Shown: positions 26,009-34,686 of the stretch, piece after piece
How the letters are laid out: every line of letters starts with the position of its first letter
How positions within the stretch are numbered: the stretch's first letter is position 1
NCBI GenBank assembly: GCA_016700075.1
Contig: CP065000.1
Span: forward strand, 2,790,001-2,854,000
Reading direction: 5' to 3'
DNA length: 64,000 nucleotides
Source of the DNA: Acidobacteriota bacterium
GTDB taxonomy: Bacteria; Acidobacteriota; Blastocatellia; Pyrinomonadales; Pyrinomonadaceae
Notes under the pieces: model-generated
The model's database searches: none
What the model was told of the DNA's origin: nothing
Seen by the model: only the letters and a program-made list of their open reading frames with translations
Program-made: the position numbers and the translations under genes

Positions 26009-26037
26009 TTGCCGAATTGATCGGCAACCATTAGAAT
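26009..26037 (+). promoter_or_regulatory. sdhCAB promoter with a LysR-type dyad over the -35
   Basis: TTGCCG at 26009-26014 and TAGAAT at 26032-26037 are separated by 17 bases and form a plausible promoter for the sdh operon. TTGCCG-N7-CGGCAA (26009-26027) is a perfect inverted repeat that overlaps the -35. The divergently encoded LysR regulator is the obvious candidate to bind it. Transcription would start near 26044, giving a leader of about 38 bases. Confidence 0.6.
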
Positions 26038-26081
26038 TTGAAAGAATTTTCGTAAATCTACGGTTTTCCGATCCGACGCTG

Positions 26082-26801
26082 ATGGCGATCAAATTTTCAA
26101 CCACGTTCCTACTGAGAAAGCTGCACCAGATAACGGGCATCGTTCCGCTCGGGCTATTCTTTTTCGTGCATATGTTCACGAACGCTAAAGCCATGAACGG
26201 CGAGGCGAGTTTTGTTAAAGCGGTGAAGGACATCCACGATATTCCTTTTCTGCTGCTGATCGAGATATTCGGTATATTCCTGCCGCTGCTGTTTCATTCG
26301 GTCTACGGCGTGATCATTTCGTCGGAATCGAAGACGAACGTGATCGGCTACGGATACGCCCGCAATTGGTTCTATTTCTTTCAGAGAGCGACGGGGATCT
26401 TCCTGTTCGTGTTCATTCTGTTCCATTTGCTGCATTTCCGCTTTGGCCTCGTTCCGGGATTGACGCAAACCGCGGTTGCGGGGAATGCCGGCTCGTCATT
26501 CAATATCGTCGCCGGTGATTTTCAGATAACGTGGGTGCTAGTGGTTTACATTCTTGGTGTGTTGGCGACCGCGTGGCATCTGGCATATGGGTTCTTTTTA
26601 TTTGCGGTCGATTGGGGCATCGTGATCGGCGAAAAAGCACAGCGAGCAACGCTTGCGGCAAGTGCGGGGCTCGCGATTTTGTTGTCGGCCGTCGGCGTGA
26701 ACGCAGCGTTCGCGTTCATTCGTCCGTGTGGTCTGATGCCGCAATTCATGTGCGAAAGCCCGAAGAAAACATCTACTCCGGCTCCTCCAACGAAATCCTG
26801 A
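26082..26801 (+). CDS. sdhC: Succinate dehydrogenase cytochrome b subunit (b558 type)
   Basis: A 239-residue membrane anchor with five hydrophobic segments, the single large subunit type seen in B-type enzymes such as those of Bacillus and Bacteroidetes. It begins 'SFTTFLLRKLHQITGIVPLGLFFFVHMF'-like (Lys-Leu-His-Gln motif in helix one) and has further histidines (HSVYGVI, HLLHFRFG, 'AWHLAYGFFLFAVDWG') for haem b. It passes electrons to menaquinone or ubiquinone. It lies three bases before sdhA. Confidence 0.93.
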   Translation: MAIKFSTTFLLRKLHQITGIVPLGLFFFVHMFTNAKAMNGEASFVKAVKDIHDIPFLLLIEIFGIFLPLLFHSVYGVIISSESKTNVIGYGYARNWFYFFQRATGIFLFVFILFHLLHFRFGLVPGLTQTAVAGNAGSSFNIVAGDFQITWVLVVYILGVLATAWHLAYGFFLFAVDWGIVIGEKAQRATLAASAGLAILLSAVGVNAAFAFIRPCGLMPQFMCESPKKTSTPAPPTKS

Positions 26802-26804
26802 TAT

Positions 26805-28598
26805 ATGAGTAACAGCTCTCAAAAGTTTGTGATAATCGGCGGCGGGCTTGCCGGCCTTGCAGCCGCGATGAAGATCGCAGAGGCGGGGCACGAGGTCGAT
26901 ATCATTTCGGTAGTGCCCGTAAAACGCTCGCATTCCGTTTGCGCTCAGGGCGGCATCAACGGCGCCGTCAACACTAAAGGCGAAGGCGATTCACCCGCAA
27001 AACATCTCGACGATACGGTTTACGGCGGCGACTTTCTCGCAAATCAACCGCCGGTCCAGCGTATGTGCCACATGGCGCCCGAGATCATTTACCTATTTGA
27101 CCGAATGGGCGTGCCGTTTTCGCGTACCAAAGAAGGGCTTTTGGATTTCCGTCGATTCGGCGGAACGCTGCATCACAGGACGGCCTTCGCAGGGGCATCG
27201 ACGGGGCAGCAGCTACTGTATGCGCTTGATGAGCAGGTCAGGAAATACGAGGTTGCCGGCAAGGTCACAAAATACGAAGGCTGGGAAATGCTTTCGCTGG
27301 TGATGGACAGCCATCAGGTATGCCGCGGCGTGGTCGCGATGAACCTGCAGTCGCTTGAACTCAAGGCGTTCGCAGCCGATGCGGTCATCATGGCGACGGG
27401 CGGCCCCGGGCTGATATTCGGTAAATCGACGAATTCGATGACCTGCACGGGCAGTGCCGTTTCGGCTTGCTATCAGCAGGGAGCGAAATACGCGAACGGC
27501 GAATTCATACAGGTGCATCCGACCTCGATTCCTGGTGAGGACAAGCTGCGTCTGATGAGCGAATCGGCTCGCGGCGAAGGCGGGCGAGTTTGGGTTCCGC
27601 GGCAGGACGGCGACGAACGCGATCCGAAAGACATTCCCGAAAGCGAGCGTTGGTATTTCTTGGAAGAAAAATACCCTGCCTACGGAAACCTTGTTCCGCG
27701 CGACATCGCCACGCGCGAGATATTCCAGGTTTGCATCGAGGGCCACGGCGTCAAAGGCGAGAATCAGGTCTATCTCGACCTGTCGCATATCCCGGCGGAA
27801 ACTCTGACCCGTAAGCTCGGGGCGATCCTCGAGATCTACGAGATGTTCGTTGGCGACGATCCGCGGCACGTGCCGATGCGAATTTTCCCGGGCGTGCATT
27901 ATTCAATGGGCGGGCTGTGGGTTGATTTTGAACAGCGGACCAATATTCCCGGATTGTTCGCGGCAGGCGAATGCGATTATTCGATCCACGGAGCGAACCG
28001 TTTGGGAGCGAATTCGCTTGTATCGTGCGTTTACGGCGGTTTTGTGGCAGCTCCCTCGGCGATGGAGTACGCGGCAAATGTCGAACGCGGTGAAACCGAG
28101 ACCAACGGCATTTTCGATGCCGAGGTCAGGCGCCAACAGGAGATCAACGATTCGATCATTAAGAGTGAAGGCCCGGAAAATCAGTACAGGCTGCATGACG
28201 AGATGGGCAAGTGGATGACGGACAATGTTACCGTGGTCCGCTACAACGACAAGCTGAAATCGACGGACGACAAGCTGCTCGAGCTGCAGGACAGGCTGAA
28301 GAAGATCTCGATCAACGACAATAATTTGTGGGCGACGCAGGCGATCCCGCACGCACGGCAGCTAGGCAATATGCTAGAGCTCGCACGCGTGATAACGCTT
28401 GGGGCTTTGAACCGCAATGAATCGCGCGGAGCTCATTACAAGCCTGAATTCCCGGACCGCAGCGACGAGGAATGGATGAAGACGACCATCGCAGAATACT
28501 CCGCGGAGGCTCCGGTTTTCAGCTACGAGCCGATCGACGTCTCGCTGGTCGAGCCGCGTAAGAGAGATTATTCGAAAGGAAAAGCGAAATCGAACTGA
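26805..28598 (+). CDS. sdhA: Succinate dehydrogenase flavoprotein subunit
   Basis: A 597-residue subunit that oxidises succinate to fumarate with covalent FAD. It shows the FAD-binding 'IIGGGLAGLAAAMKIAEAGH', 'HSVCAQGGINGAVN', the substrate-loop 'HPTSIPG' and 'ESARGEGGRVWV', and near the end 'GLFAAGECDYSIHGANRLGANSL'. It follows the B-type order and length. Fumarate reduction in reverse is possible in the family. Three-base gaps to both neighbours show a tight operon. Confidence 0.96.
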   Translation: MSNSSQKFVIIGGGLAGLAAAMKIAEAGHEVDIISVVPVKRSHSVCAQGGINGAVNTKGEGDSPAKHLDDTVYGGDFLANQPPVQRMCHMAPEIIYLFDRMGVPFSRTKEGLLDFRRFGGTLHHRTAFAGASTGQQLLYALDEQVRKYEVAGKVTKYEGWEMLSLVMDSHQVCRGVVAMNLQSLELKAFAADAVIMATGGPGLIFGKSTNSMTCTGSAVSACYQQGAKYANGEFIQVHPTSIPGEDKLRLMSESARGEGGRVWVPRQDGDERDPKDIPESERWYFLEEKYPAYGNLVPRDIATREIFQVCIEGHGVKGENQVYLDLSHIPAETLTRKLGAILEIYEMFVGDDPRHVPMRIFPGVHYSMGGLWVDFEQRTNIPGLFAAGECDYSIHGANRLGANSLVSCVYGGFVAAPSAMEYAANVERGETETNGIFDAEVRRQQEINDSIIKSEGPENQYRLHDEMGKWMTDNVTVVRYNDKLKSTDDKLLELQDRLKKISINDNNLWATQAIPHARQLGNMLELARVITLGALNRNESRGAHYKPEFPDRSDEEWMKTTIAEYSAEAPVFSYEPIDVSLVEPRKRDYSKGKAKSN

Positions 28599-28601
28599 CC
28601 T

Positions 28602-29402
28602 ATGTCAACGAACGGACATATCGAAAAGAAACGCCTTGAAAACCCGCCGAAGACGGTGAAGTTCAAGGTTCAGCGGCGGGAAAGGGAAGGCGAAAAGGCC
28701 TATTGGGAGACGTTTGAGCTTCAATATCGGCGAAACCTGAATGTCATTTCCGCATTGATGGAGATACGCAAAAATCCCGTCACTGTTGATGGCAGATCCA
28801 CCACTCCGCCAGTCTGGGATATGTCGTGCCTTGAACAGGTCTGCGGCATCTGCACTATGGTGATCGACGGCCGCGTCAGACAATCGTGTTCGGCACTCGT
28901 TGACGATCTATTGCTGGCTTCGGGCTCGGATACGATCAGTCTTGCTCCGATGTCGAAATTCCCGAATATCCGCGATCTGCGGGTAGACCGTTCGCAGATG
29001 TTCGAGCATCTCAAGCAGGTGCATGCATGGATCGAGCTTGACGGTACGCACAACCTTGGTCCCGGACCGCACCTATCGAATGAGGTCGCGCAGGAACGCT
29101 ACGCGCTATCCCGCTGTATGACCTGCGGATGCTGTTTGGAGGCTTGTCCCCAATACGGCGATGACCAGTACATTGGACCGCAGGCCATCGCTCAAGCTAG
29201 GCTTTTCAATATGCATCCTGTCGGCGAGATGGAAATCGAAGACCGCTTGAACGGCCTGCTGGGCGACGACGGCATCGGCAACTGCGGCAATGCTCAGAAC
29301 TGCGTTCAGGTCTGCCCGATGAACCTTCCTCTTACAAAAGCCATCTACGAGACGAACCGTGATATCACGGTAAATGCTCTTTTCGGTTGGCTTAAGAAAT
29401 AG
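28602..29402 (+). CDS. sdhB: Succinate dehydrogenase iron-sulfur subunit
   Basis: A 266-residue subunit carrying three clusters: 2Fe-2S ('CLEQVCGICTMVIDGRVRQSC'-type, Cys pattern C-x4-C-x2-C-x11-C), 4Fe-4S ('CMTCGCCLEACPQ') and 3Fe-4S ('CGNAQNCVQVCPM'). It transfers electrons from FAD to the haem subunit. It begins after a long charged N-terminus, which is usual for the B-type. It ends the operon, with a terminator 19 bases later. Confidence 0.95.
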   Translation: MSTNGHIEKKRLENPPKTVKFKVQRREREGEKAYWETFELQYRRNLNVISALMEIRKNPVTVDGRSTTPPVWDMSCLEQVCGICTMVIDGRVRQSCSALVDDLLLASGSDTISLAPMSKFPNIRDLRVDRSQMFEHLKQVHAWIELDGTHNLGPGPHLSNEVAQERYALSRCMTCGCCLEACPQYGDDQYIGPQAIAQARLFNMHPVGEMEIEDRLNGLLGDDGIGNCGNAQNCVQVCPMNLPLTKAIYETNRDITVNALFGWLKK

Positions 29403-29420
29403 CCCAAGAGGCTCAAAGTG

Positions 29421-29460
29421 AAAGACACGATAGAGCTAAACACTCTTTCGTGTCTTTTTT
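29421..29460 (+). terminator. Rho-independent terminator after sdhB
   Basis: A ten-base stem (AAAGACACGA / TCGTGTCTTT, 29421-29430 with 29448-29457) is followed by TTT. The loop is long (17 bases). The reverse orientation could serve the convergent ispH as well. Confidence 0.75.
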
Positions 29461-29477
29461 ATTGATGAAAAAATAGT

Positions 29478-30344
29478 TTATGGCTTCAGCTCTAAACTTT
29501 GCTTCTTTCCGATCTCTTCCAAATGTTTGACGACACGCTGTATTAACCATTCGGGTGTTGACGCTCCAGCCGTAACGCCGACTGTCTCGACACCGATCAG
29601 ATCATCGGGGTTGATCTCTTCCTCGGTCTCTACGAGAAAACTTTTTTCGCAGTTCTCTTTGCAGACAGCGAGCAGTTTGACGCTGTTCGATGAATGCCGC
29701 CCGCCGATAATGTAAAACGCATCGACCATGCCCGAGAGTGCACGTGCAGCTTCTTGGCGGTCGCGGGTGGCTGAGCAGATAGTGTTAATTATCTCGACCT
29801 CATCGTCGGTCTTTGTTTTGATCGCTTCTGCGGTGTCGAAAAAGGTCTTAGCTTTGATCGTGGTTTGCGAGACGACCATCGGTTTGCGAAGCCTTGGCAG
29901 CGACTCAACCTCGGTTTCGTCCCTGATGATGAACGAATGGTCCGGAGCGTAACCCTTTACGCCGATCATCTCAGGATGATCCGGTGCTCCGACGATGACT
30001 ACATGTCGATCGGCTGCGGCGGCGCGTGCGGCGAGCCGTTGAACGCGTGTTACGAAAGGACAGGTCGCGTCCACGACCTTTGCGGCCTTCTCTTCCAGTT
30101 CTTTTTGCACTTCGGGCGTTACGCCATGGGCTCGGATAACGGCGGTTTCGTTGCGGGTGATCTGAACCGGCGATTCGATGGCGGTGACGCCTTCGTGAGC
30201 GAGCCGCTGCATTTCCTGCTTATTGTGGATAAGAGGCCCAAGGGAACGCACAGTTTCGCCAGCTGCTACGGCGTCTTCCACCATATCGACCGCACGTTCT
30301 ACACCGAAACAAAAACCGTATTCGTCTGCCAATAAAACCTTCAT
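29478..30344 (-). CDS. ispH: 4-hydroxy-3-methylbut-2-enyl diphosphate reductase
   Basis: A 288-residue last enzyme of the MEP pathway, making IPP and DMAPP with a 4Fe-4S cluster. The three cluster cysteines lie in 'YGFCFGVERAV', 'VDATCPFVTRVQ' and 'NTICSATRDRQ'. Further conserved parts are 'VRSLGPLIHNKQ', 'VIRAHGV', 'GAPDHPEMIG' and 'TAGASTPEWLI'. Length is normal. It begins 69 bases after the helicase gene. Confidence 0.97.
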   Translation of the reverse strand: MKVLLADEYGFCFGVERAVDMVEDAVAAGETVRSLGPLIHNKQEMQRLAHEGVTAIESPVQITRNETAVIRAHGVTPEVQKELEEKAAKVVDATCPFVTRVQRLAARAAAADRHVVIVGAPDHPEMIGVKGYAPDHSFIIRDETEVESLPRLRKPMVVSQTTIKAKTFFDTAEAIKTKTDDEVEIINTICSATRDRQEAARALSGMVDAFYIIGGRHSSNSVKLLAVCKENCEKSFLVETEEEINPDDLIGVETVGVTAGASTPEWLIQRVVKHLEEIGKKQSLELKP

Positions 30345-30413
30345 AAAAAGTTATTCGCTCCGCCGCGACGCCAAGATTCAGTCTATCAAATGGGTTGAGC
30401 TAAAGAAAATATT

Positions 30414-31694
30414 CTATCTGACAGGCTCGCGAAGCATGGCCTCAGCGGCCGCGGCTGCGATCGCAGCGGCAGGAGCATTGGAGGACCGCAAACCCGCGAT
30501 CTGACGGAGAGCTTCTCCTGTTCTGGAAAGGAGGCGCACGAGGTCGCCTTCTTCTGCTCGCGTACGGTCGACAAGTTCGTCCCAGTCCATGCCTTGAGCC
30601 CATCGTTCGGCCGCGGCCGCTGCAGAATAATTGACCGTCTCGTCGGGTTCCACGCCGAATCGCCATTCCACTTTGGCAACTGAAATGATTATCCCGTCGA
30701 AGTATGAGAGAAGGTCTTCTACATTTCGCGAAGTGTGCATCTCGCCGTAATTACGGTCCGAATCAGCGGCTACAGACGCGATCAGAGCAGCCATTTCTTT
30801 TGGCTGCAATTCGCTGAAGATACCGCTCCGCAATGCCTCGCCGACTAGGAGAGGACGGTCAATTCTGAGGTCGGCCAGCCACTTTCCTTCATCGGTCACT
30901 TTTTCGGCCTTGCGGTTCAAATAGCCCAGATGATCCAGAACGAGCGAGCGGTCTTCGAACTGCTGCCAGACCTCATCCGATCGCAGCCGCTTGCCGCCGG
31001 GGCGTGTCGAGCGAAATGCAAAACTCTTGTCAGTGATGTCACGAACTTGAGCAAAATTGCCGAATGCGTCCAGCAAATTCAGCAGCGAGGTATAGGTGGC
31101 ACGAAAACGGCTCTCAAGACGGTCTGGCGGCGAACGCAGCAAGTCGGCGATCTTACGCGGGTGTTGAAATTGCCCTGGAGCGAGTATAACGAATCCGACG
31201 TTATCGCGGCCGCGTCGCCCTGCCCGGCCTGTCATTTGCTGCAGTTCATTCGCCGTCAGCGGCCGCCAGCCTTCATTGCCGCGAGTGTCCGCGTTCGAAA
31301 TGACGACGGAGCGAGCAGGGAAATCAACTCCTGCCGCTACGGTTGATGTAGCAAAAATGGCGTCGAGCAGTCCCGCGGACATCATCTTCTCGATCAGCAG
31401 CTTCCAAGCGGGAATATGTCCGGCATGGTGAGCTGCAACTCCTGCACGCAGTAAAGTTTTCGTGTGTTTGTGACCGATTATCTCGGGATGTAATTCCGAG
31501 AACACTTTAAAGATCTCCAGCCGGGCCCTTTCTTTTTGATCATTAAAGGGCTGCGACCTGTCTGTTGCTGCTGCCGTTGCCGATTCGTCGCAGCGTCGTC
31601 GGGTCGGCAGAAAGACAATAGCCGGCAGCAGATCGTACCGACGCAACGCTGAGATCAACTTTGCGGGTGGAATTTCTGCCCTTCGCGGATCCAT
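30414..31694 (-). CDS. Ski2-like helicase-related protein lacking the first RecA domain
   Basis: A 426-residue protein that starts at the linker to RecA2 and has only the motor's second half: 'AIVFLPTRRRCDESA' (motif IV region), 'GVAAHHAGHIPAWK', 'TSTVAAGVDFPARSVVI' (motif V) and 'QMTGRAGRRGRDN' (motif VI). The C-terminal part resembles the winged-helix and DSHCT-like regions of Ski2/Mtr4 enzymes ('GDLVRLLSRTGEALRQIAGL'). The Walker A and DExD/H motifs are missing, and the upstream region holds only 76 bases before the next gene, so it cannot hydrolyse ATP alone. It may act with a partner or be a decayed gene. The ATG at 31694 is preferred over the TTG at 31712. Confidence 0.75.
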   Translation of the reverse strand: MDPRRAEIPPAKLISALRRYDLLPAIVFLPTRRRCDESATAAATDRSQPFNDQKERARLEIFKVFSELHPEIIGHKHTKTLLRAGVAAHHAGHIPAWKLLIEKMMSAGLLDAIFATSTVAAGVDFPARSVVISNADTRGNEGWRPLTANELQQMTGRAGRRGRDNVGFVILAPGQFQHPRKIADLLRSPPDRLESRFRATYTSLLNLLDAFGNFAQVRDITDKSFAFRSTRPGGKRLRSDEVWQQFEDRSLVLDHLGYLNRKAEKVTDEGKWLADLRIDRPLLVGEALRSGIFSELQPKEMAALIASVAADSDRNYGEMHTSRNVEDLLSYFDGIIISVAKVEWRFGVEPDETVNYSAAAAAERWAQGMDWDELVDRTRAEEGDLVRLLSRTGEALRQIAGLRSSNAPAAAIAAAAAEAMLREPVR

Positions 31695-31770
31695 TGCCAA
31701 GAGTATAGCCAAATTCGTACGGATATGACATTATCGGTTCGTCACTATTTATCGGAGTGAAAGGAGAGAA

Positions 31771-33348
31771 ATGAAACGTCGAGACTTTATCAGTAATGCC
31801 GCCCTTGCGGGAGCTGCGGTGTTGATCGGATCGAAAAAAGGATTTTCATACGGCAAGGCTTTGGATCTGGAGGAGGCCACTTTGGCGAGATTGCAGGAAG
31901 CCATGGCATCGGGCCGAAGCTCTTCAGCCTCGATCACCCGCGGCTATCTGCTGCGGATCTCAAATATCGATAAGCGGATCAATTCAATTATCGAACTCAA
32001 TCCGGACGCGATTCCGATCGCGGTAGAAATGGATCGTGAGCGCCGTGCCGGACGTGTCCGCGGGCCGCTCCACGGAATTCCGGTTGTCTTGAAAGACAAC
32101 ATTGACACGGCGGACAAGATGAAAACGACGGCCGGCAGTCTTGCTCTCGTCGATGCTCCAACGCCTAAAAAGGACGCATTCATCGTTTCGAGGCTGAGGG
32201 CCGCCGGCGCGGTCATTTTAGGGAAGACCAACCTCAGCGAATGGGCGAATTTTCGCGATAACGACTCTATCAGCGGATGGTCGGGCCGCGGCGGACAGAC
32301 ACGCAACCCATATATTCTGGACCGAAACCCTTGTGGATCTTCGTCCGGTACGGGAGCAGCGATATCGGCAAACCTAGCCGCGGTCGGAATTGGTACCGAG
32401 ACCGACGGTTCCATAGTGTGTCCGTCGTCGGTGAATGGCATTGTTGGTATTAAACCGACGATCGGAGTGGTCTCACGAAGCGGGATCATACCAATTGCTG
32501 CCTCCCAAGATACGGCCGGGCCGATGGCACGAACTGTGGCTGATGCTGCGGCTTTATTAGGTGCGATCGCCGCCGTCGATCCGGAAGATGCAGTGCCCGG
32601 CAGCGTCGGGATGTTTGAGAATGGCTTTTCCAAATACTTGGTCAAAGGTTCGCTTCGCGGTGCGCGCATTGGCGTGGCGAAGGACTATTGGGGCAGGAAC
32701 GCCGCCGTTGACAAGGTAATGGACGCTGCTCTCGAGGTAATGAAACGCGAGGGGGCCGAGTTGGTCGACGTCCGTTTTCCCAACTTGCGTCGTTTTGGCG
32801 CGGCAGAATTTGAAGTTTTGCAGTATGAATTCAAGGACGGACTCGAGAAGTATTTAAGAAGCCGCGGCGGCAAGCATCTGACTCTCGACTCGCTCATCAG
32901 ATTCAATACTGAGAACTCCAAAAGTGAAATGCCGTATTTTGGACAAAGCATTTTTGAGACATCCGCGAAAAAAGGCGATCTGACATCGAAAGAGTATCTC
33001 GAAGCAGTTGCAACGTGCAGAAAATATGCTGCAGAAGAGGGCATCGACAAGGTCATGAGCGAAAATCGGCTTGACGCCATCGCCGGCCCGTCGAATGGCC
33101 CGACTTGGATGATCGACACCGTTGCCGGCGACTGTACGAGCGGTTATGTGTCGAGTTCTTCGATGCCTGCGGTCGCCGGTTATCCCAACATCACCGTGCC
33201 GGCAGGGTTTATCAAGGAACTGCCGATCGGCATTTCATTTTTCGGCAGTGCGTGGAGCGATGGAAAGCTCATCTCGCTCGCGTACTCGTTCGAACAGGCG
33301 ACCGCGGCACGGCGAAAACCGCGCTTGCTGTCGACCTATACAGTGTAA
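31771..33348 (+). CDS. Amidase-signature enzyme, Tat-exported
   Basis: A 525-residue hydrolase of amides. The N-terminus (MKRRDFISNAALAGAAVLIG) is a twin-arginine signal. The Lys-Ser-Ser triad is present: the Lys in 'VVLKDNIDTADKM', and the serines in 'CGSSSGTGAAIS' and 'GTETDGSI'. It has the amidase-signature core 'GIKPTIGVVSRSGIIPIA'. Substrate unknown; GatA is unlikely because of the export signal. A good ribosome site (AAGGAGAG) precedes the ATG. It overlaps coaX convergently by 13 bases. Confidence 0.92.
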   Translation: MKRRDFISNAALAGAAVLIGSKKGFSYGKALDLEEATLARLQEAMASGRSSSASITRGYLLRISNIDKRINSIIELNPDAIPIAVEMDRERRAGRVRGPLHGIPVVLKDNIDTADKMKTTAGSLALVDAPTPKKDAFIVSRLRAAGAVILGKTNLSEWANFRDNDSISGWSGRGGQTRNPYILDRNPCGSSSGTGAAISANLAAVGIGTETDGSIVCPSSVNGIVGIKPTIGVVSRSGIIPIAASQDTAGPMARTVADAAALLGAIAAVDPEDAVPGSVGMFENGFSKYLVKGSLRGARIGVAKDYWGRNAAVDKVMDAALEVMKREGAELVDVRFPNLRRFGAAEFEVLQYEFKDGLEKYLRSRGGKHLTLDSLIRFNTENSKSEMPYFGQSIFETSAKKGDLTSKEYLEAVATCRKYAAEEGIDKVMSENRLDAIAGPSNGPTWMIDTVAGDCTSGYVSSSSMPAVAGYPNITVPAGFIKELPIGISFFGSAWSDGKLISLAYSFEQATAARRKPRLLSTYTV

Positions 33349-34088
33349 TGACGATAGTAGATCCGAGCGAGGCCTTCGATGGTGAGGTCGAGATCGACAA
33401 TATCTATTTCAGACGTTTTCTTGGCGACGGTTTCGGCTAGGCCCCCCGTCGCGACCACTTTCGGATCGTTGCCGAGTTCTAGCTTCACTGCGTGGATCAG
33501 GCCTTCTGCCATCGCACCATATCCGTGGAAAATCCCTGAACGCAGAGATCCGATGGTAGTTGTTTGCAGCAGAGAGTCGGTCGGAACTACCTCGACCTCC
33601 GGCAGCCTCGAAGCCGCGAGCCTAAGCGCGGTCGACAGCGTGCCCATGCCCGGAGCGATCAGCCCGCCGACGAGTGTACGTGCGCTGTCAACATAATCAA
33701 TTGTAAAAGCCGTTCCAAAACTGCAGACAATACACGGCGGGCCGTACTTCTCAGCGGCTGCAAACGAATTGATCAGGCGGTCTGCCCCTGCATCGGCGAT
33801 CGGTTCGTATTTGATATTGAGATCGAGATCGATCTCATTCGACATGAAATGCGGAGCGATCCCGTAGCCGGATCGCAGAAATTCGGTGAACGGGACGTTA
33901 AGTTCAGGTACTACGTTGCCGATGATCGCTGATGACAGCGATAGAGGCATTCGGCCCTGCACCCTTTCCTTCAGACCCACCGCATTCGAGGTTTTGATGG
34001 TAGGCGTTGAGAACCTGTCGATGAGCGTTAGTCCATCGAAAACGCCGAATTTGATGTTCGTATTACCAATGTCAACGGCGAGAAGCAT
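33336..34088 (-). CDS. coaX: Type III pantothenate kinase
   Basis: A 250-residue enzyme that phosphorylates pantothenate, the first step of CoA synthesis. It shows the ASKHA fold motifs 'MLLAVDIGNTNIKFGVFDG', 'GADRLINSFAA', 'SFGTAFTIDYV' and 'GGLIAPGMGTLSTAL'. Length is normal for CoaX. Its 3' end overlaps the amidase stop by 13 bases. An inverted-repeat element lies right upstream (34095-34186). Confidence 0.94.
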   Translation of the reverse strand: MLLAVDIGNTNIKFGVFDGLTLIDRFSTPTIKTSNAVGLKERVQGRMPLSLSSAIIGNVVPELNVPFTEFLRSGYGIAPHFMSNEIDLDLNIKYEPIADAGADRLINSFAAAEKYGPPCIVCSFGTAFTIDYVDSARTLVGGLIAPGMGTLSTALRLAASRLPEVEVVPTDSLLQTTTIGSLRSGIFHGYGAMAEGLIHAVKLELGNDPKVVATGGLAETVAKKTSEIDIVDLDLTIEGLARIYYRHYTV

Positions 34089-34094
34089 AGGAAT

Positions 34095-34186
34095 GTTGAA
34101 AAGTGGAAATGCTACTAAAAGGTGAAAAAGCGCGAAGGCGAAGAAGGCTTATACTTTTTCACTTTTGCATCTTTTCACTTTTCAAC
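34095..34186. repeat. Nested inverted repeat between coaX and the acidic-protein gene
   Basis: The outer arms are GTTGAAAAGTG (34095-34105) and CACTTTTCAAC (34176-34186), an exact 11-base inverted repeat. The inner arms are GGTGAAAAAG (34121-34130) and CTTTTTCAC (34154-34162). The arms in between also pair, with small bulges, so the whole can fold into one long hairpin with a loop near 34131-34153. Similar A/G-rich arms recur as intergenic repeats in many genomes. There is no transposase. Confidence 0.75.
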
Positions 34187-34188
34187 CC

Positions 34189-34668
34189 TCACCCTCTGAG
34201 CGGCAAGCCGTAATAGGCTATACGCCAACCGTTCCTTTTGCTTGATTCGAGGCTGCGGGCGTACCAATTCGTAGCGGCGTCAGGGTCATCATAAAGCTGC
34301 ACCGCAGGAATAGGTTCCCTGGGATCTACACGGCAGATAGCGGCACCTTGCGGAGCGGATCGTATGCACAGAAGGGCGACCATGCCGCTTTTCAACATCA
34401 CGGCCGTTCGCATCTCGATATCTTCGCCGCTTAGGCTGTTAAGGAAATACGGTTCGTTGAGGCCGTCCTCCGCCTCGTCGTCGTAGTCATCGCCGAATTC
34501 TTCGAATTCGTCATCGTCGTCGAGCCCGAGACCTTCGTCGTAAAATTCGTCAGGATCGCCGAATTCTTCGATCTCGCGGTCGGAACCAAGATACTGCGAA
34601 TCTTCGATCTCTTCTATCGTCGGCTCGTACGGTTCTTCGGGCGGCATTTCTTGTAGATCATCTTTCAT
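34189..34668 (-). CDS. Acidic hypothetical protein
   Basis: A 159-residue protein with no recognised family. Residues 1-72 are extremely acidic (runs such as 'DDDDEFEEFGDDYDDEAED') and probably disordered. The second half is a small folded domain: 'IEMRTAVMLKSGMVALLCIRSAPQGAAICRVDP' and a helical tail with 'ATNWYARSLESSKRNGW'. Such proteins can act as charge mimics of nucleic acids or as metal binders; this is speculation. It follows the VanW-like gene by 18 bases and is probably the last gene of the egt-birA transcript. Confidence 0.6.
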   Translation of the reverse strand: MKDDLQEMPPEEPYEPTIEEIEDSQYLGSDREIEEFGDPDEFYDEGLGLDDDDEFEEFGDDYDDEAEDGLNEPYFLNSLSGEDIEMRTAVMLKSGMVALLCIRSAPQGAAICRVDPREPIPAVQLYDDPDAATNWYARSLESSKRNGWRIAYYGLPLRG

Positions 34669-34686
34669 AACAAGATTCCCTGTGTT

